A stretch of DNA of 64,000 nt. It comes from Clostridium_AF sediminicola. GTDB lineage: Bacteria > Bacillota > Clostridia > Clostridiales > Clostridiaceae. Location: the NCBI RefSeq assembly GCF_050402865.1, contig NZ_BAABMF010000002.1, forward strand, positions 124,001-188,000. The letters are read 5' to 3'. Below, piece by piece: positions 42,937 to 50,914 of the stretch. Position numbers and translations under genes: made by a program. How positions within the stretch are numbered: the stretch's first letter is position 1; every line of letters starts with the position of its first letter. Under the pieces are notes generated by a model. It made no database searches and was not told where the DNA came from. It was given only the letters and a program-made list of their open reading frames with translations.

Positions 42937-43665
42937 ATGCAAAAATTACTAAGCAAATTAAGAAGAGCAATAAGTGATTATAAATTAATTGAAGATGGAG
43001 ATAAGATTGCAGTAGGTTTATCTGGTGGTAAAGATAGCATATCACTATTAAGGCTATTGAAGGCCTACCAAAGATTTTCTCCACAAAAATTTGAACTAAT
43101 TGCTATCACACTAGACCCTGGCTCTGGAATGAATTTTGCACCGATGATAGATTTATGTAAAGATATACAAGTTCCTTATTATTTATTCCAAACTAACATT
43201 CAAAATATTGTATTTAATATCAAAAAAGAAAAAAATCCATGTTCATTATGTGCAAATCTAAGACGTGGTGCATTAAATGACAATGCAAAAAAACTCGGAT
43301 GCAACAAACTTGCTTTAGGTCATCATAAAAACGATGCTATTGAAACTCTATTACTCTCTCTATTTTATGAAGGAAGAATAAATAGCTTTCTACCTAAAAC
43401 TTATCTGAGTAGATGCGATTTAACAGTAATTCGTCCAATGGTTTATATTAACGAAGATGAAATAAAAAGTTTATCTGAAAGATTCTCATTCTCAATTATC
43501 CATAATCCTTGCCCAGCAGATGGACTGACAAAAAGAGAAGATATGAAAAATTTAATTAAGAATCTAAGAAATTCTATCCCAAAACTTGACGATAATTTAC
43601 TAAATGCACTTAAAAACACAGATCAAATAAATGTTTGGCATATGGAGAAAGAAGATGAAAAATAG
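42937..43665 (+). CDS. TtcA-type tRNA 2-thiolation ATPase
   Basis: The protein has 242 residues. The PP-loop SGGKDS at 29-34 marks ATP-dependent tRNA thiolases, and the two-cysteine motif NPCSLCANLRRG with the late Cys in IIHNPCPADG matches the TtcA subgroup, which holds an iron-sulfur cluster and makes 2-thiocytidine at tRNA position 32. ALGHHKNDAIETLLLSLFYEG is also typical. ATG 42937 follows ACGGAGG by 7 bases; an upstream frame comes from the repeat. The last seven codons form one arm of a perfect palindrome shared with the convergent gene. The exact thiolated base is inferred. Confidence 0.87.
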   Translation: MQKLLSKLRRAISDYKLIEDGDKIAVGLSGGKDSISLLRLLKAYQRFSPQKFELIAITLDPGSGMNFAPMIDLCKDIQVPYYLFQTNIQNIVFNIKKEKNPCSLCANLRRGALNDNAKKLGCNKLALGHHKNDAIETLLLSLFYEGRINSFLPKTYLSRCDLTVIRPMVYINEDEIKSLSERFSFSIIHNPCPADGLTKREDMKNLIKNLRNSIPKLDDNLLNALKNTDQINVWHMEKEDEK

Positions 43666-43690
43666 TCTATTTTTCATCTTCTTTCTCCAT
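43642..43690. terminator. Perfect 23-bp palindrome ending two convergent genes
   Basis: Arm 43642-43664 is the exact inverse of 43668-43690, with only GTC between. Each arm is the last seven codons (MEKEDEK) of one of the two convergent genes plus most of its stop codon; the stops are at 43663-43665 and 43667-43669. Poly-T is present within the stem (TATTTTT) rather than after it. It likely works as a bidirectional terminator. Confidence 0.75.
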
Positions 43691-44266
43691 TAATTCCATA
43701 TTTATATAATCATCCATTATATTTTTTACCTTTTTATAATCTTTACTAGATAAACGTTCTTTTAATAATAAAATTGTTTTTTTTACGCCTTCTTCTCTAT
43801 CTTTCATATACAAATATTCCTTTACTCTTGCATAATCTAAAGGTGCTAATTTACTTCCAATAACCAATAGATTTTCTTTATCTATCAAAGACAGGTTTGA
43901 TAATATTTCTGATGAAGCTATTTTGAAAACAGGTATATCCTCAACTGTTTTCTCTTTTACATTATTAATAACTATATCATTATTATTAGATAAATTTTGC
44001 TCATTTTCATTTGTTTTTGTAACTTCATCAATATTTTCAATCATCTCATTATTTTCACCATTATTTTCTTTATCATTCGAACTTTCAATTTCTTTTTCCT
44101 TGAACAAGGACTGTTTTTCTGTAGGAATTTCTTCTCTCACTGATACTGATTTTTTAATATCGCCATGAACTATATTCTTATTATTGCTTAGGCTATACAT
44201 CATTGCAGATATAGCTAAAATTGAACTTAATATAAAACTTATAGTATATACTCTTTCTTTATTCAA
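43667..44266 (-). CDS. Membrane-anchored protein of unknown function
   Basis: The protein has 199 residues from TTG 44266, 4-5 bases after GAGGTGA. One N-terminal membrane helix (VYTISFILSSILAISAMMYS), then about 80 residues of polar, acidic low-complexity sequence rich in Glu, Asn and Lys, then a compact C-terminal part (about 115-199) with FKIASSEILSNLSLIDKENL, LAPLDYARVKEYL and LKERLSSKDYKKVKNIM. The layout is that of an anchored extracytoplasmic protein with a spacer. It is divergent to yyaC, a sporulation gene, and could belong to sporulation; I do not recognise a family. Confidence 0.7.
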   Translation of the reverse strand: MNKERVYTISFILSSILAISAMMYSLSNNKNIVHGDIKKSVSVREEIPTEKQSLFKEKEIESSNDKENNGENNEMIENIDEVTKTNENEQNLSNNNDIVINNVKEKTVEDIPVFKIASSEILSNLSLIDKENLLVIGSKLAPLDYARVKEYLYMKDREEGVKKTILLLKERLSSKDYKKVKNIMDDYINMELMEKEDEK

Positions 44267-44370
44267 CAAATCACCTCTATTTAATAATTTTACCAATATC
44301 AAAAAATTTTATACCAATCTTTAATATTCATTAACAATTATTCATATACATTAAAAGGGAGGTGTCTCTT

Positions 44371-44898
44371 TTGAACAAATTAAAAGTCCACTATAACGAA
44401 ACTCTTTCTTATTATAAAATTGCGTATTTTCTAAAAGATTATATTGATTCTAACTCAATTATAATCTGTATAGGTACAGATAGATGTATAGGTGATTGTT
44501 TAGGTCCAGTAGTAGGGTCTATGTTAGTTAATAAAAACTTTCCATTAAAAGTTTACGGAACAATTTCATCTCCAATCCACGCATTGAACCTTGACTCAAA
44601 TCTTAAGCTGATAAAAAAGAACAATCCAAATTCTAAAATAATCGGAATAGACGCTTGCTTAGGTGACGAAAAAAGTATTGGGGAAATCCAAGCAAGAGAT
44701 TATCCAATACATCCCGGAAAAGGCGTTGGAAAATCACTTCCTAATGTAGGTAACAGTTCAATAATCGGCATTATAGATTCTAGTGATAATAATGAGCTGT
44801 TTACTAATAGAAACATAAGATTAAATTTGATTATAGAGATGTCAAAAGTAATTACTAATGCAATTATACATTCTTACTATCTTTATACCATAAAGTGA
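44371..44898 (+). CDS. yyaC: YyaC-family spore protease-like protein
   Basis: The protein has 175 residues. IICIGTDRCIGDCLGPVVG and VYGTISSPIHALNL are the hallmarks of YyaC, a sporulation protein related in fold to the germination protease GPR. GIDACLGDEKSIGEIQ and GKGVGKSLPNVG follow. The start is TTG 44371, 8 bases after GGGAGG; the GTG at 44362 is inside that site. It is expressed in forespores of Bacillus; here the gene stands alone, convergent with mbl across a terminator. Peptidase activity has not been settled for the family as far as I know. Confidence 0.92.
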   Translation: MNKLKVHYNETLSYYKIAYFLKDYIDSNSIIICIGTDRCIGDCLGPVVGSMLVNKNFPLKVYGTISSPIHALNLDSNLKLIKKNNPNSKIIGIDACLGDEKSIGEIQARDYPIHPGKGVGKSLPNVGNSSIIGIIDSSDNNELFTNRNIRLNLIIEMSKVITNAIIHSYYLYTIK

Positions 44899-44973
44899 AA
44901 AGAATAAAATACTTTATTAACATTAATATAGTTTACACATTTACCTGCAAACAATTTGCAGTACAAATAAGAA

Positions 44974-45015
44974 AATAACAAAAGATGCCTCTTGATTGAG
45001 GCATCTTTTGTTATT
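44974..45015. terminator. Bidirectional terminator between yyaC and mbl
   Basis: An 18-bp stem built on ACAAAAGATGCCTC and its inverse (44974-44991 with 44998-45015) with a 6-base loop. It overlaps the mbl stop codon. T-rich halves of the stem suit both directions. Confidence 0.82.
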
Positions 45016-46027
45016 CCATAAAACTAAGATCATCGTCTAATTTATCTATATAATTCAAAGCTTCTCCTGTACCTAGCGCCACACAAGATATGGCATCATC
45101 CGCAACATAAACAGGAACTTTAGTAACACTTTCAATAAGCTTGTCTAGCCCATTTAATAGAGCTCCTCCACCAGTCATATAAATTCCATTATCTGCAATA
45201 TCTGCAGCTAACTCAGGCGGAGTTTTTTCTAATACAGAGTGTGTACATTCTGCTATTGCATGCACTGCTTCACTTAACCCTTCTCTAATTTCTTCTGAAG
45301 TAACAGTTATATTTTTCGGTAATCCCGTTATTAAATCTCTTCCCCTTACATCCATTGTAAGATCATCTTCTCGCTTGTATGCTGCACCTATATTAATTTT
45401 TAAAGCTTCAGCAGTCCTTTCTCCTATCATTAATTTATGCTTTTTCCTTATAAATCTTATAATAGCATCGTCAAACTTATCACCTGCTACTTTTATAGAA
45501 CTCCTAACAACCATACCACCTAAAGAAAGTACAGCAATATCTGTAGTTCCCCCTCCAATATCAATTACCATTTTTCCGCTAGCTTTTGTAATATCTAATC
45601 CAGCACCTATTGCAGCAGCCCTAGGTTCTTCAATAAGGGTTACTCTTTTGGCTCCGGCATTAACTGCTGCATCCTTTATAGCTCTTTGTTCTACACCAGT
45701 AGCTTCACATGGCACACAAATTACAACTCTAGATGCTTTAACTCTCTTCTGTTTAAAAGCTTTTTGGAAAAAATACTTGAGCATTTTCTCAGTAATATCA
45801 TAATCCGAGATTACTCCATCTCTCAATGGACGAATAGCTACAATATTGCCAGGTGTTCTTCCGATCATTTTTCGAGCTTCTTCTCCAACTGCTAAAACCT
45901 CATTGGTGTCTTTGTTAATTGCTACAACAGAAGGTTCTTTTAGGACGACACCTTTTCCTTTAATATAAACCAATACTGTAGCTGTTCCCAAATCAATACC
46001 CACATCTGTATTAACACTCCAAAACAT
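45011..46027 (-). CDS. mbl: Rod-shape determining protein, MreB/Mbl type
   Basis: Bacterial actin of 338 residues that guides lateral cell-wall synthesis at the membrane. Nucleotide motifs VGIDLGTATVLVYIKGKG, VIDIGGGTTDIAVLSLGG and IYMTGGGALLNGLDKL are intact, and the N-terminal MFWSVNTD supplies the membrane-binding start. The position after spoIIID is that of mbl in Bacillus, hence the symbol, though mreB cannot be excluded by sequence alone. ATG 46027 is preceded by AGGAGTG; the extension to 46087 lacks a ribosome site. Confidence 0.93.
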   Translation of the reverse strand: MFWSVNTDVGIDLGTATVLVYIKGKGVVLKEPSVVAINKDTNEVLAVGEEARKMIGRTPGNIVAIRPLRDGVISDYDITEKMLKYFFQKAFKQKRVKASRVVICVPCEATGVEQRAIKDAAVNAGAKRVTLIEEPRAAAIGAGLDITKASGKMVIDIGGGTTDIAVLSLGGMVVRSSIKVAGDKFDDAIIRFIRKKHKLMIGERTAEALKINIGAAYKREDDLTMDVRGRDLITGLPKNITVTSEEIREGLSEAVHAIAECTHSVLEKTPPELAADIADNGIYMTGGGALLNGLDKLIESVTKVPVYVADDAISCVALGTGEALNYIDKLDDDLSFME

Positions 46028-46148
46028 CCCTATTTCACTCCTGCTCTTTAGTTTGATTAAATACTCACTATATATTATTATATACATTTGCGAGATGAAT
46101 TTCTATAACCTAACGAAAAAATCTAGTTTTTTTACAATAAATTTACTC

Positions 46149-46397
46149 TTAAATTGTTTTGTATTTCATTTTTGTCGCTTTTCCACCTCTTATGTGTCTT
46201 TCTGCCTTATTTAAATCCAAAACATTTTTAGCTTTTTCAGCTATTTGAGGGTTAATTTTGGGTAAGCGCTCAGTCATATCTTTGTGTATAGTGCTTTTAC
46301 TTACACCAAAAACTTTTGCAGTTTTCCTAATTGTAGCTTTTGATTCTATTATATACTTTGCTACTTCTAAAACCCTCTCCTCAATATAATCCTTCAA
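46149..46397 (-). CDS. spoIIID: Sporulation transcriptional regulator SpoIIID
   Basis: DNA-binding protein of 82 residues that tunes sigma-E genes in the mother cell. The helix-turn-helix IRKTAKVFGVSKSTIHKDM lies at about 23-41 and the basic C-terminal RHIRGGKATKMKYK touches DNA, as in B. subtilis SpoIIID. TTG 46397 starts 8 bases after AAGGAGG. It lies between spoIIQ-like and mbl genes in the conserved block. Confidence 0.97.
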   Translation of the reverse strand: MKDYIEERVLEVAKYIIESKATIRKTAKVFGVSKSTIHKDMTERLPKINPQIAEKAKNVLDLNKAERHIRGGKATKMKYKTI

Positions 46398-46462
46398 AGT
46401 ACTTCCTCCTTAACTATCTATATTAATAAGTATGCATTTTTTTATATTTCAATTCCTAGTAT

Positions 46463-46503
46463 CTAGCCAATTCCCAAGAGTTTGGGAATTGGCTAGTGTT
46501 TTT
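46463..46503 (+). terminator. Plus-oriented terminator hairpin upstream of spoIIID
   Basis: Perfect 15-bp stem CTAGCCAATTCCCAA (46463-46477) with its inverse (46482-46496), followed on the plus strand by TGTTTTTT. On the minus strand no T run follows. It lies between the spoIIQ-like stop (46503) and spoIIID, so its U tract points against the genes. Confidence 0.6.
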
Positions 46504-47303
46504 TAGTATTTTACATATTTTAATGGATCAACACTAGAATATTGAGCTAGTTCTTTTTCACCTTTTAAAACTTCAAAGTGAAGAAATTTATTTCCATAAG
46601 ATTCATATGCTGCCCTAACTGTAGTAGCACCAATAGATCCTATTTTATCTCCTTGCTGAACTTTATCTCCGTCTTTTACACTTACCTTTTTATCTAAATT
46701 AGCATAAACAGTTCTAAGTCCAGATTGTGGATGATAAATAACAACAGTAACTCCATCAATAGTATCTAAAGATACCTTTTGAACAGTACCATCTAAACAA
46801 GCAACAACTTCTTTACCTAATTCAGCTTTAATATCCATACCAAAATTTGGTCTGTTTGATTCAGTAGTATTCCAAAATACTGGTGCAGTTGAATATTGTC
46901 TTACAATTTCTCCTGGAACAGGGTTTACAAATTTTTTATTAGACGTATTAGATACAGATGCAGTTTCTGCAGAAGCAGTATTTTCAGCATCTTCAGTATT
47001 AATAGATTCTTCTTTTTTTTCGTCTTCGTCCTCTTTTTCAGCTATACCTTTGTTTTCTCCATCTTGAACTTGTAAAGCATTATCATAAAATTCATCATCA
47101 CTTGAATCCATTCCAATTAAATCTCTTTTTTCATCCATTATTTCAGCAATTTCTGATTCTGCTCCTTTTTTATCAGCAGTGAGTTTTTTATTTGTTGTTA
47201 CTGCTACTATTGTTGCAACTAAGCACAAGCATACAAACAGGATTATGTAAAACCCTTCTTTTTTGAAAATATTTCCTTTCTTTTTGTTATTATTATTTTC
47301 CAT
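46503..47303 (-). CDS. spoIIQ: SpoIIQ-like M23 peptidase-fold protein without catalytic His
   Basis: The protein has 266 residues. Single membrane helix at about 17-36 (FYIILFVCLCLVATIVAV), an acidic low-complexity linker (60-120), then a LytM/M23 fold (125-262). Metal and catalytic positions are altered: the His-x-x-x-Asp motif reads N153FGMD157 and the His-x-His motif reads F240LH242, so hydrolase activity is improbable. In Bacillus SpoIIQ is also a degenerate LytM protein that joins the SpoIIIAH channel between forespore and mother cell. The position between spoIID and spoIIID supports the name. ATG 47303 follows AGGAGGTG. Confidence 0.9.
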   Translation of the reverse strand: MENNNNKKKGNIFKKEGFYIILFVCLCLVATIVAVTTNKKLTADKKGAESEIAEIMDEKRDLIGMDSSDDEFYDNALQVQDGENKGIAEKEDEDEKKEESINTEDAENTASAETASVSNTSNKKFVNPVPGEIVRQYSTAPVFWNTTESNRPNFGMDIKAELGKEVVACLDGTVQKVSLDTIDGVTVVIYHPQSGLRTVYANLDKKVSVKDGDKVQQGDKIGSIGATTVRAAYESYGNKFLHFEVLKGEKELAQYSSVDPLKYVKY

Positions 47304-47415
47304 AAATACACCTCCTGTTTTGTAGTTTGTCCTGTATACCTTAAAAAATACATAAATTTTCAAAAAAGTTTTCCTAATTTTTCTATTAATTCCGACAATA
47401 TGTATTGAATCCAAT

Positions 47416-47445
47416 AAAAAAATGTCGATTTCTCGACATTTTTTT
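47416..47445 (-). terminator. Terminator of spoIID
   Basis: Perfect 13-bp stem AAAAAAATGTCGA (47416-47428) with its inverse (47433-47445), T run included in the stem. It lies between spoIID and the spoIIQ-like gene, so the two are transcribed separately. Confidence 0.85.
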
Positions 47446-47519
47446 GTTCTATATGTTTTTTAAGTATTTATATTCTACATAATTATCTTTATTCACAAAT
47501 CAGTTTCTTTAATATACAA

Positions 47520-48542
47520 TTAATTCTGAATTACCCCAACCTCTGTATCCGTATAATAATACTTTAGAATATCTATATATTTTTTCCCTTCTTTAGCTCT
47601 AGCATTGGCCCCAAATTGACTCATTCCTACTCCATGTCCATATCCAAAGCAAGTAATGTTAACATTGTTATCTTCAATTTTTAACTGAAAATTGGATGAA
47701 GCTAAAGAAAAAGCTTTCCTGACTTTTGCCCCTGTAGTAGTTATATTTCCTAATTTTATTTTTTTAACAGTACCTGCTTCACTTCTTTCTTCAATAACAA
47801 TGTCTTTGTCAAAATTACTAAAACTAATATTGGCATCTGAGAAATTAGAATTAATTACATTTATAAATTCAATAGTGTTTATAGTATTTTCTGTTTTGTA
47901 TTTAGGTGAATTTTCTTCTCCAATACTTTTAACGCTCCTCAAATATGATACATTTACATTAAATACATCAATAGCATTTTCTGTATTTCCACTGCTTGTA
48001 GAAAAATAATATGGTCTTAAAACTAACTTTCCATCATAAGTAAGTACTTGCCCCGATGTACTATTCACAGCTTCAACAATTTTCTCCCAATACTCATCGC
48101 ACTTATTTGAAGGCCAGCTTTTAAACCGTTCTTCTTTTGATACATAAACTTGACAATCAGTAGTATCCGTTAAATTTGCACCTTTTGCACCTGAACTACT
48201 TTTTCCACCAAACTCTTCTAAATGAGCAACAGCATAGGTTCTTGCAGCAACAGCTTGTGCCTTAAGTGCTTCTACTTCGAAACTTGCAGGCATTTCAGCC
48301 GCTACAACACCTACTACATAATCTTCTAAACCAATGCTATCAATTGTATTCTGCTTCGTTTTTAATAAAGATACTTGAATATTATTAGAATTCTTATTGA
48401 TTTGATAGATAATTTCTTTCATTAAATTTTGATCTTCCTTAAAATCTATTGAGGTGCTATCATTGTTGCAACCAACTAAAACTCTTGACACTATAAATAT
48501 TAAAACAATAAATAAAATTGTCCCTAATGCTACTCTTTTCAT
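47520..48542 (-). CDS. spoIID: Stage II sporulation protein D (SpoIID)
   Basis: Lytic transglycosylase of the engulfment machinery, 340 residues. A membrane anchor (LGTILFIVLIFIVSRVLVG), then SIGLEDYVVGVVAAEMPASF with the catalytic Glu, LKAQAVAARTYAVAHLEEF, ADDTDCQVY-like zinc-region TDTTDCQVYVSKEE, YYFSTSSGNTENAIDVF and the ending FGYGHGVGMSQFGANARA. All family motifs are present. ATG 48542 follows GGGAGTG. An unusual inverted repeat covers the sequence just upstream (48561-48615). Confidence 0.96.
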   Translation of the reverse strand: MKRVALGTILFIVLIFIVSRVLVGCNNDSTSIDFKEDQNLMKEIIYQINKNSNNIQVSLLKTKQNTIDSIGLEDYVVGVVAAEMPASFEVEALKAQAVAARTYAVAHLEEFGGKSSSGAKGANLTDTTDCQVYVSKEERFKSWPSNKCDEYWEKIVEAVNSTSGQVLTYDGKLVLRPYYFSTSSGNTENAIDVFNVNVSYLRSVKSIGEENSPKYKTENTINTIEFINVINSNFSDANISFSNFDKDIVIEERSEAGTVKKIKLGNITTTGAKVRKAFSLASSNFQLKIEDNNVNITCFGYGHGVGMSQFGANARAKEGKKYIDILKYYYTDTEVGVIQN

Positions 48543-48560
48543 ATGTATCACTCCCATTCT

Positions 48561-48615
48561 ATGGTTAAACCACAAAAAGAAATTTAGTTGAACTTACTTT
48601 TTGTGGTTTAACCAT
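48561..48615. promoter_or_regulatory. Inverted repeat with twin palindromes upstream of spoIID
   Basis: A perfect 19-bp inverted repeat (48561-48579 with 48597-48615) ends 19 bases before the spoIID start codon. Each arm contains an 11-bp palindrome, TGGTTAAACCA at 48562-48572 and TGGTTTAACCA at 48604-48614, exactly 42 bp apart. It may be a leader hairpin or a pair of protein-binding sites. Confidence 0.55.
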
Positions 48616-48700
48616 TCTGTGCAAAAGTACTTAAGTTAAACTAAACTTTATTCAATTAATCTCATTATTAAACTTACTATTGAAAAAGATAATATATGCA

Positions 48701-48730
48701 AAAAAAGACGTGAAAATTCACGTCTTTTTT
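48701..48730 (-). terminator. Terminator of murA
   Basis: Perfect 14-bp stem AAAAAAGACGTGAA (48701-48714) with its inverse (48717-48730), poly-T included. About 60 bases after the murA stop. The sequence between them (48735-48787) resembles fragments of the dispersed repeats. Confidence 0.85.
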
Positions 48731-48787
48731 AAATTTCATTATTTTTCATTGCAAAAATTTCTTAAACTGTTAACTGCACACTGAATA

Positions 48788-50035
48788 TTATACTCTTTCT
48801 ATATCAGCTCCTAGGTCTTTAAGTTTCTTCTCAATATTACAATAACCTCTATCAATATGGTAAATATCTCGAATTTCTGTTATACCCTCTGCTGACAATC
48901 CCGCTAATATCAATGAAGCACCTGCTCTTAAATCTGTAGCATTAACTCTGCACCCAGTCAAATTATTCACCCCTTCAATAACAGCACATCTTCCATCTAT
49001 TTTAATATTAGCTCCCATTCTTTTCAATTCCGAAACATGCATAAACCTATTTTCAAATATTGTCTCAGTTATAAGACTAGTCCCTTTTACCGTGCTCATA
49101 AGCGCCATCATTTGAGCTTGCATATCAGTTGGAAAACCTGGGTAAGGAAGAGTTTTAATATCAACTGCTTTAGATACTCCTCTACCATCTATAATTAAAA
49201 TATCTTTATCTTTTTTTATATAACATCCTATTTCTGATAATTTTGCAGTAATAGGTTTCAAATGAGAATCAATAATACCTTTAATTTTTATTTTACTTCT
49301 CGTAATTGCTGCTGCTGTCATAAAAGTGCCAGCTTCAATCCTATCTGGGATAGGTTTATGTTGAATCCCTTTTAAATCCTTAACACCTATTATTCTTATT
49401 GTATCAGTTCCTGCACCAATAATATGTGCACCCATTTTATTTAAAAATCTAGCTAAATCTTGAATTTCAGGTTCTCCTGCTGCATTTTCTAGAATTGTCT
49501 CTCCGTCTGCTAAAACCGCTGCCATCATTATATTTTCTGTGGCACCTACTGACGGAAAATCTAAATATATTTTATTCCCAATTAATTTATTAGCATAAGC
49601 TTCCACGTATCCATGCCCTACACGTATTTCAGCACCTAAAGCATTAAATCCTTTTAAGTGTAAATCAATTGGTCTTGTTCCAATATTACAACCACCTGGT
49701 AAAGAAATTTTAACCCTGCCATATCGAGCTATCATAGGTCCCATTATTAAAAACGAGGCTCTCATTTGTCTAACTAAATCTCCATCTGGTTCAGTATTTT
49801 TTATATTTGAAGTATCAATTATCATATTATTATTATCAATTTGAATTCCAGTATTTATAGTTCTAAGAACTTCATTAATTACAAACACATCTTTTAGCAT
49901 TGGAGCATTTTCTATCATACATTTTGTACCACACAAAATACAAGCTGCTATAATTGGAAGCACAGCATTTTTAGCGGAACTAATTTCTACTTCTCCACTC
50001 AGTTTACGGCCACCTTTCAAAATGAACTTATCCAT
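48788..50035 (-). CDS. murA: UDP-N-acetylglucosamine 1-carboxyvinyltransferase MurA
   Basis: First committed enzyme of peptidoglycan synthesis, adding enolpyruvate to UDP-GlcNAc. The protein has 415 residues. KNAVLPIIAACILC near the start contains the conserved Lys-Asn, and the loop with the active-site Cys reads LPGGCNIGTRPIDLHL (Cys at about 117), the target of fosfomycin. LPYPGFPTDMQAQMMAL is the late signature. ATG 50035 follows TGGAGG. Firmicutes often have two MurA enzymes; the location before spoIID is that of murAA in Bacillus. Confidence 0.96.
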   Translation of the reverse strand: MDKFILKGGRKLSGEVEISSAKNAVLPIIAACILCGTKCMIENAPMLKDVFVINEVLRTINTGIQIDNNNMIIDTSNIKNTEPDGDLVRQMRASFLIMGPMIARYGRVKISLPGGCNIGTRPIDLHLKGFNALGAEIRVGHGYVEAYANKLIGNKIYLDFPSVGATENIMMAAVLADGETILENAAGEPEIQDLARFLNKMGAHIIGAGTDTIRIIGVKDLKGIQHKPIPDRIEAGTFMTAAAITRSKIKIKGIIDSHLKPITAKLSEIGCYIKKDKDILIIDGRGVSKAVDIKTLPYPGFPTDMQAQMMALMSTVKGTSLITETIFENRFMHVSELKRMGANIKIDGRCAVIEGVNNLTGCRVNATDLRAGASLILAGLSAEGITEIRDIYHIDRGYCNIEKKLKDLGADIERV

Positions 50036-50060
50036 ATTTTTCCTCCATTCATAAATTGCT

Positions 50061-50756
50061 TTAATAAGTTTTAATTATCTCTGGAGTACCCATAATTAAA
50101 TAATTACCTGATTCATAATTGCAAGTTGCAAAATTAAAATCAATAAATTTACCATTACTTTTTTTCCCATTGAATTGATGAGTATTTGCAATTGTACTAA
50201 ATCCATTATTTATAGAAACAGTTTTCACATTAGTACTTCCATAATTTTTTAATAAGTCGATAATTTTATTGTTGTATTCTTCTATATCAATATCTTTATC
50301 CAACTTAGCTTTTGCATAAATATAATAAATAGCATTCTCAATATTATAATTCCTAGTAAATCCTTTTAAATCATTCTCAATATCATCTATTTTAATATTA
50401 TCGTCATAGATTAATATAGAGATATGATACAAGTATTTACTTTCATATGGAACAACACTTATAAATCCTGTTCCATTTTTTGAATTGAACTCCATTCGAT
50501 AAACATCTTCTGTGTCAATTATCTTAGTGCTATAATTAAATAATTTATCATCAAATAAATTTATTAAATTATCTATAGAAATATTCCCATTAGTAGTTTG
50601 AAATTTCTCATCAATTCCATACTCGATTACCTTTGTATTAGTTTCAGCTAATATACTATCAAACAAATGAACCTTGCGTTCAGCAAAAGATACTTTATAA
50701 TTAGTTAAAACAATTACTATAAACAGGCAAACAAAAACAACCTTTTTTTTATCCAT
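50061..50756 (-). CDS. ywmB: YwmB-family secreted protein
   Basis: The protein has 231 residues. N-terminal secretion signal KVVFVCLFIVIVLTNYKVSFA, then a mixed fold with ETNTKVIEYGIDEKF, LKGFTRNYNIENAIYYIYAK and the ending NYLIMGTPEIIKTY, which agree with the YwmB family (TATA-box-binding-like fold). Its position between atpC and murA is the same as in Bacillus. Function is unknown; sporulation link is inferred from neighbours. ATG 50756 follows GGGGATGG; the extension to 50816 is rejected for lack of a ribosome site. Confidence 0.83.
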   Translation of the reverse strand: MDKKKVVFVCLFIVIVLTNYKVSFAERKVHLFDSILAETNTKVIEYGIDEKFQTTNGNISIDNLINLFDDKLFNYSTKIIDTEDVYRMEFNSKNGTGFISVVPYESKYLYHISILIYDDNIKIDDIENDLKGFTRNYNIENAIYYIYAKAKLDKDIDIEEYNNKIIDLLKNYGSTNVKTVSINNGFSTIANTHQFNGKKSNGKFIDFNFATCNYESGNYLIMGTPEIIKTY

Positions 50757-50872
50757 TTTTATCCATCCCCTATCTATCTTGATTATGGACAAAAAATAAA
50801 TAAAATATACCCTCATTTCTTTACCTAAGTATATTATTAATATATTGATTAAGTTGTTAATATGTGATTAGT

Positions 50873-50914
50873 AAAAAAAGCATAAATAACCTAAAAGTTA
50901 TTCATGCTTTTTTT
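50873..50914 (-). terminator. Terminator of the ATP synthase operon
   Basis: Arms AAAAAAAGCATAAATAAC (50873-50890) and GTTATTCATGCTTTTTTT (50897-50914) pair with one mismatch. The atpC stop codon lies inside. The minus strand continues T-rich. Confidence 0.85.

Noticed and set aside
45375..45803. A 142-codon plus-strand frame opposite mbl
   Set aside because: Shadow frame of a strongly conserved gene; no ribosome site and no family resemblance.
48561..48615. Treating the spoIID upstream inverted repeat as another copy of the conserved-loop hairpin family
   Set aside because: It shares only CAACTA in the loop and lacks the AAAACTCA/CCTG blocks, so it is kept separate.
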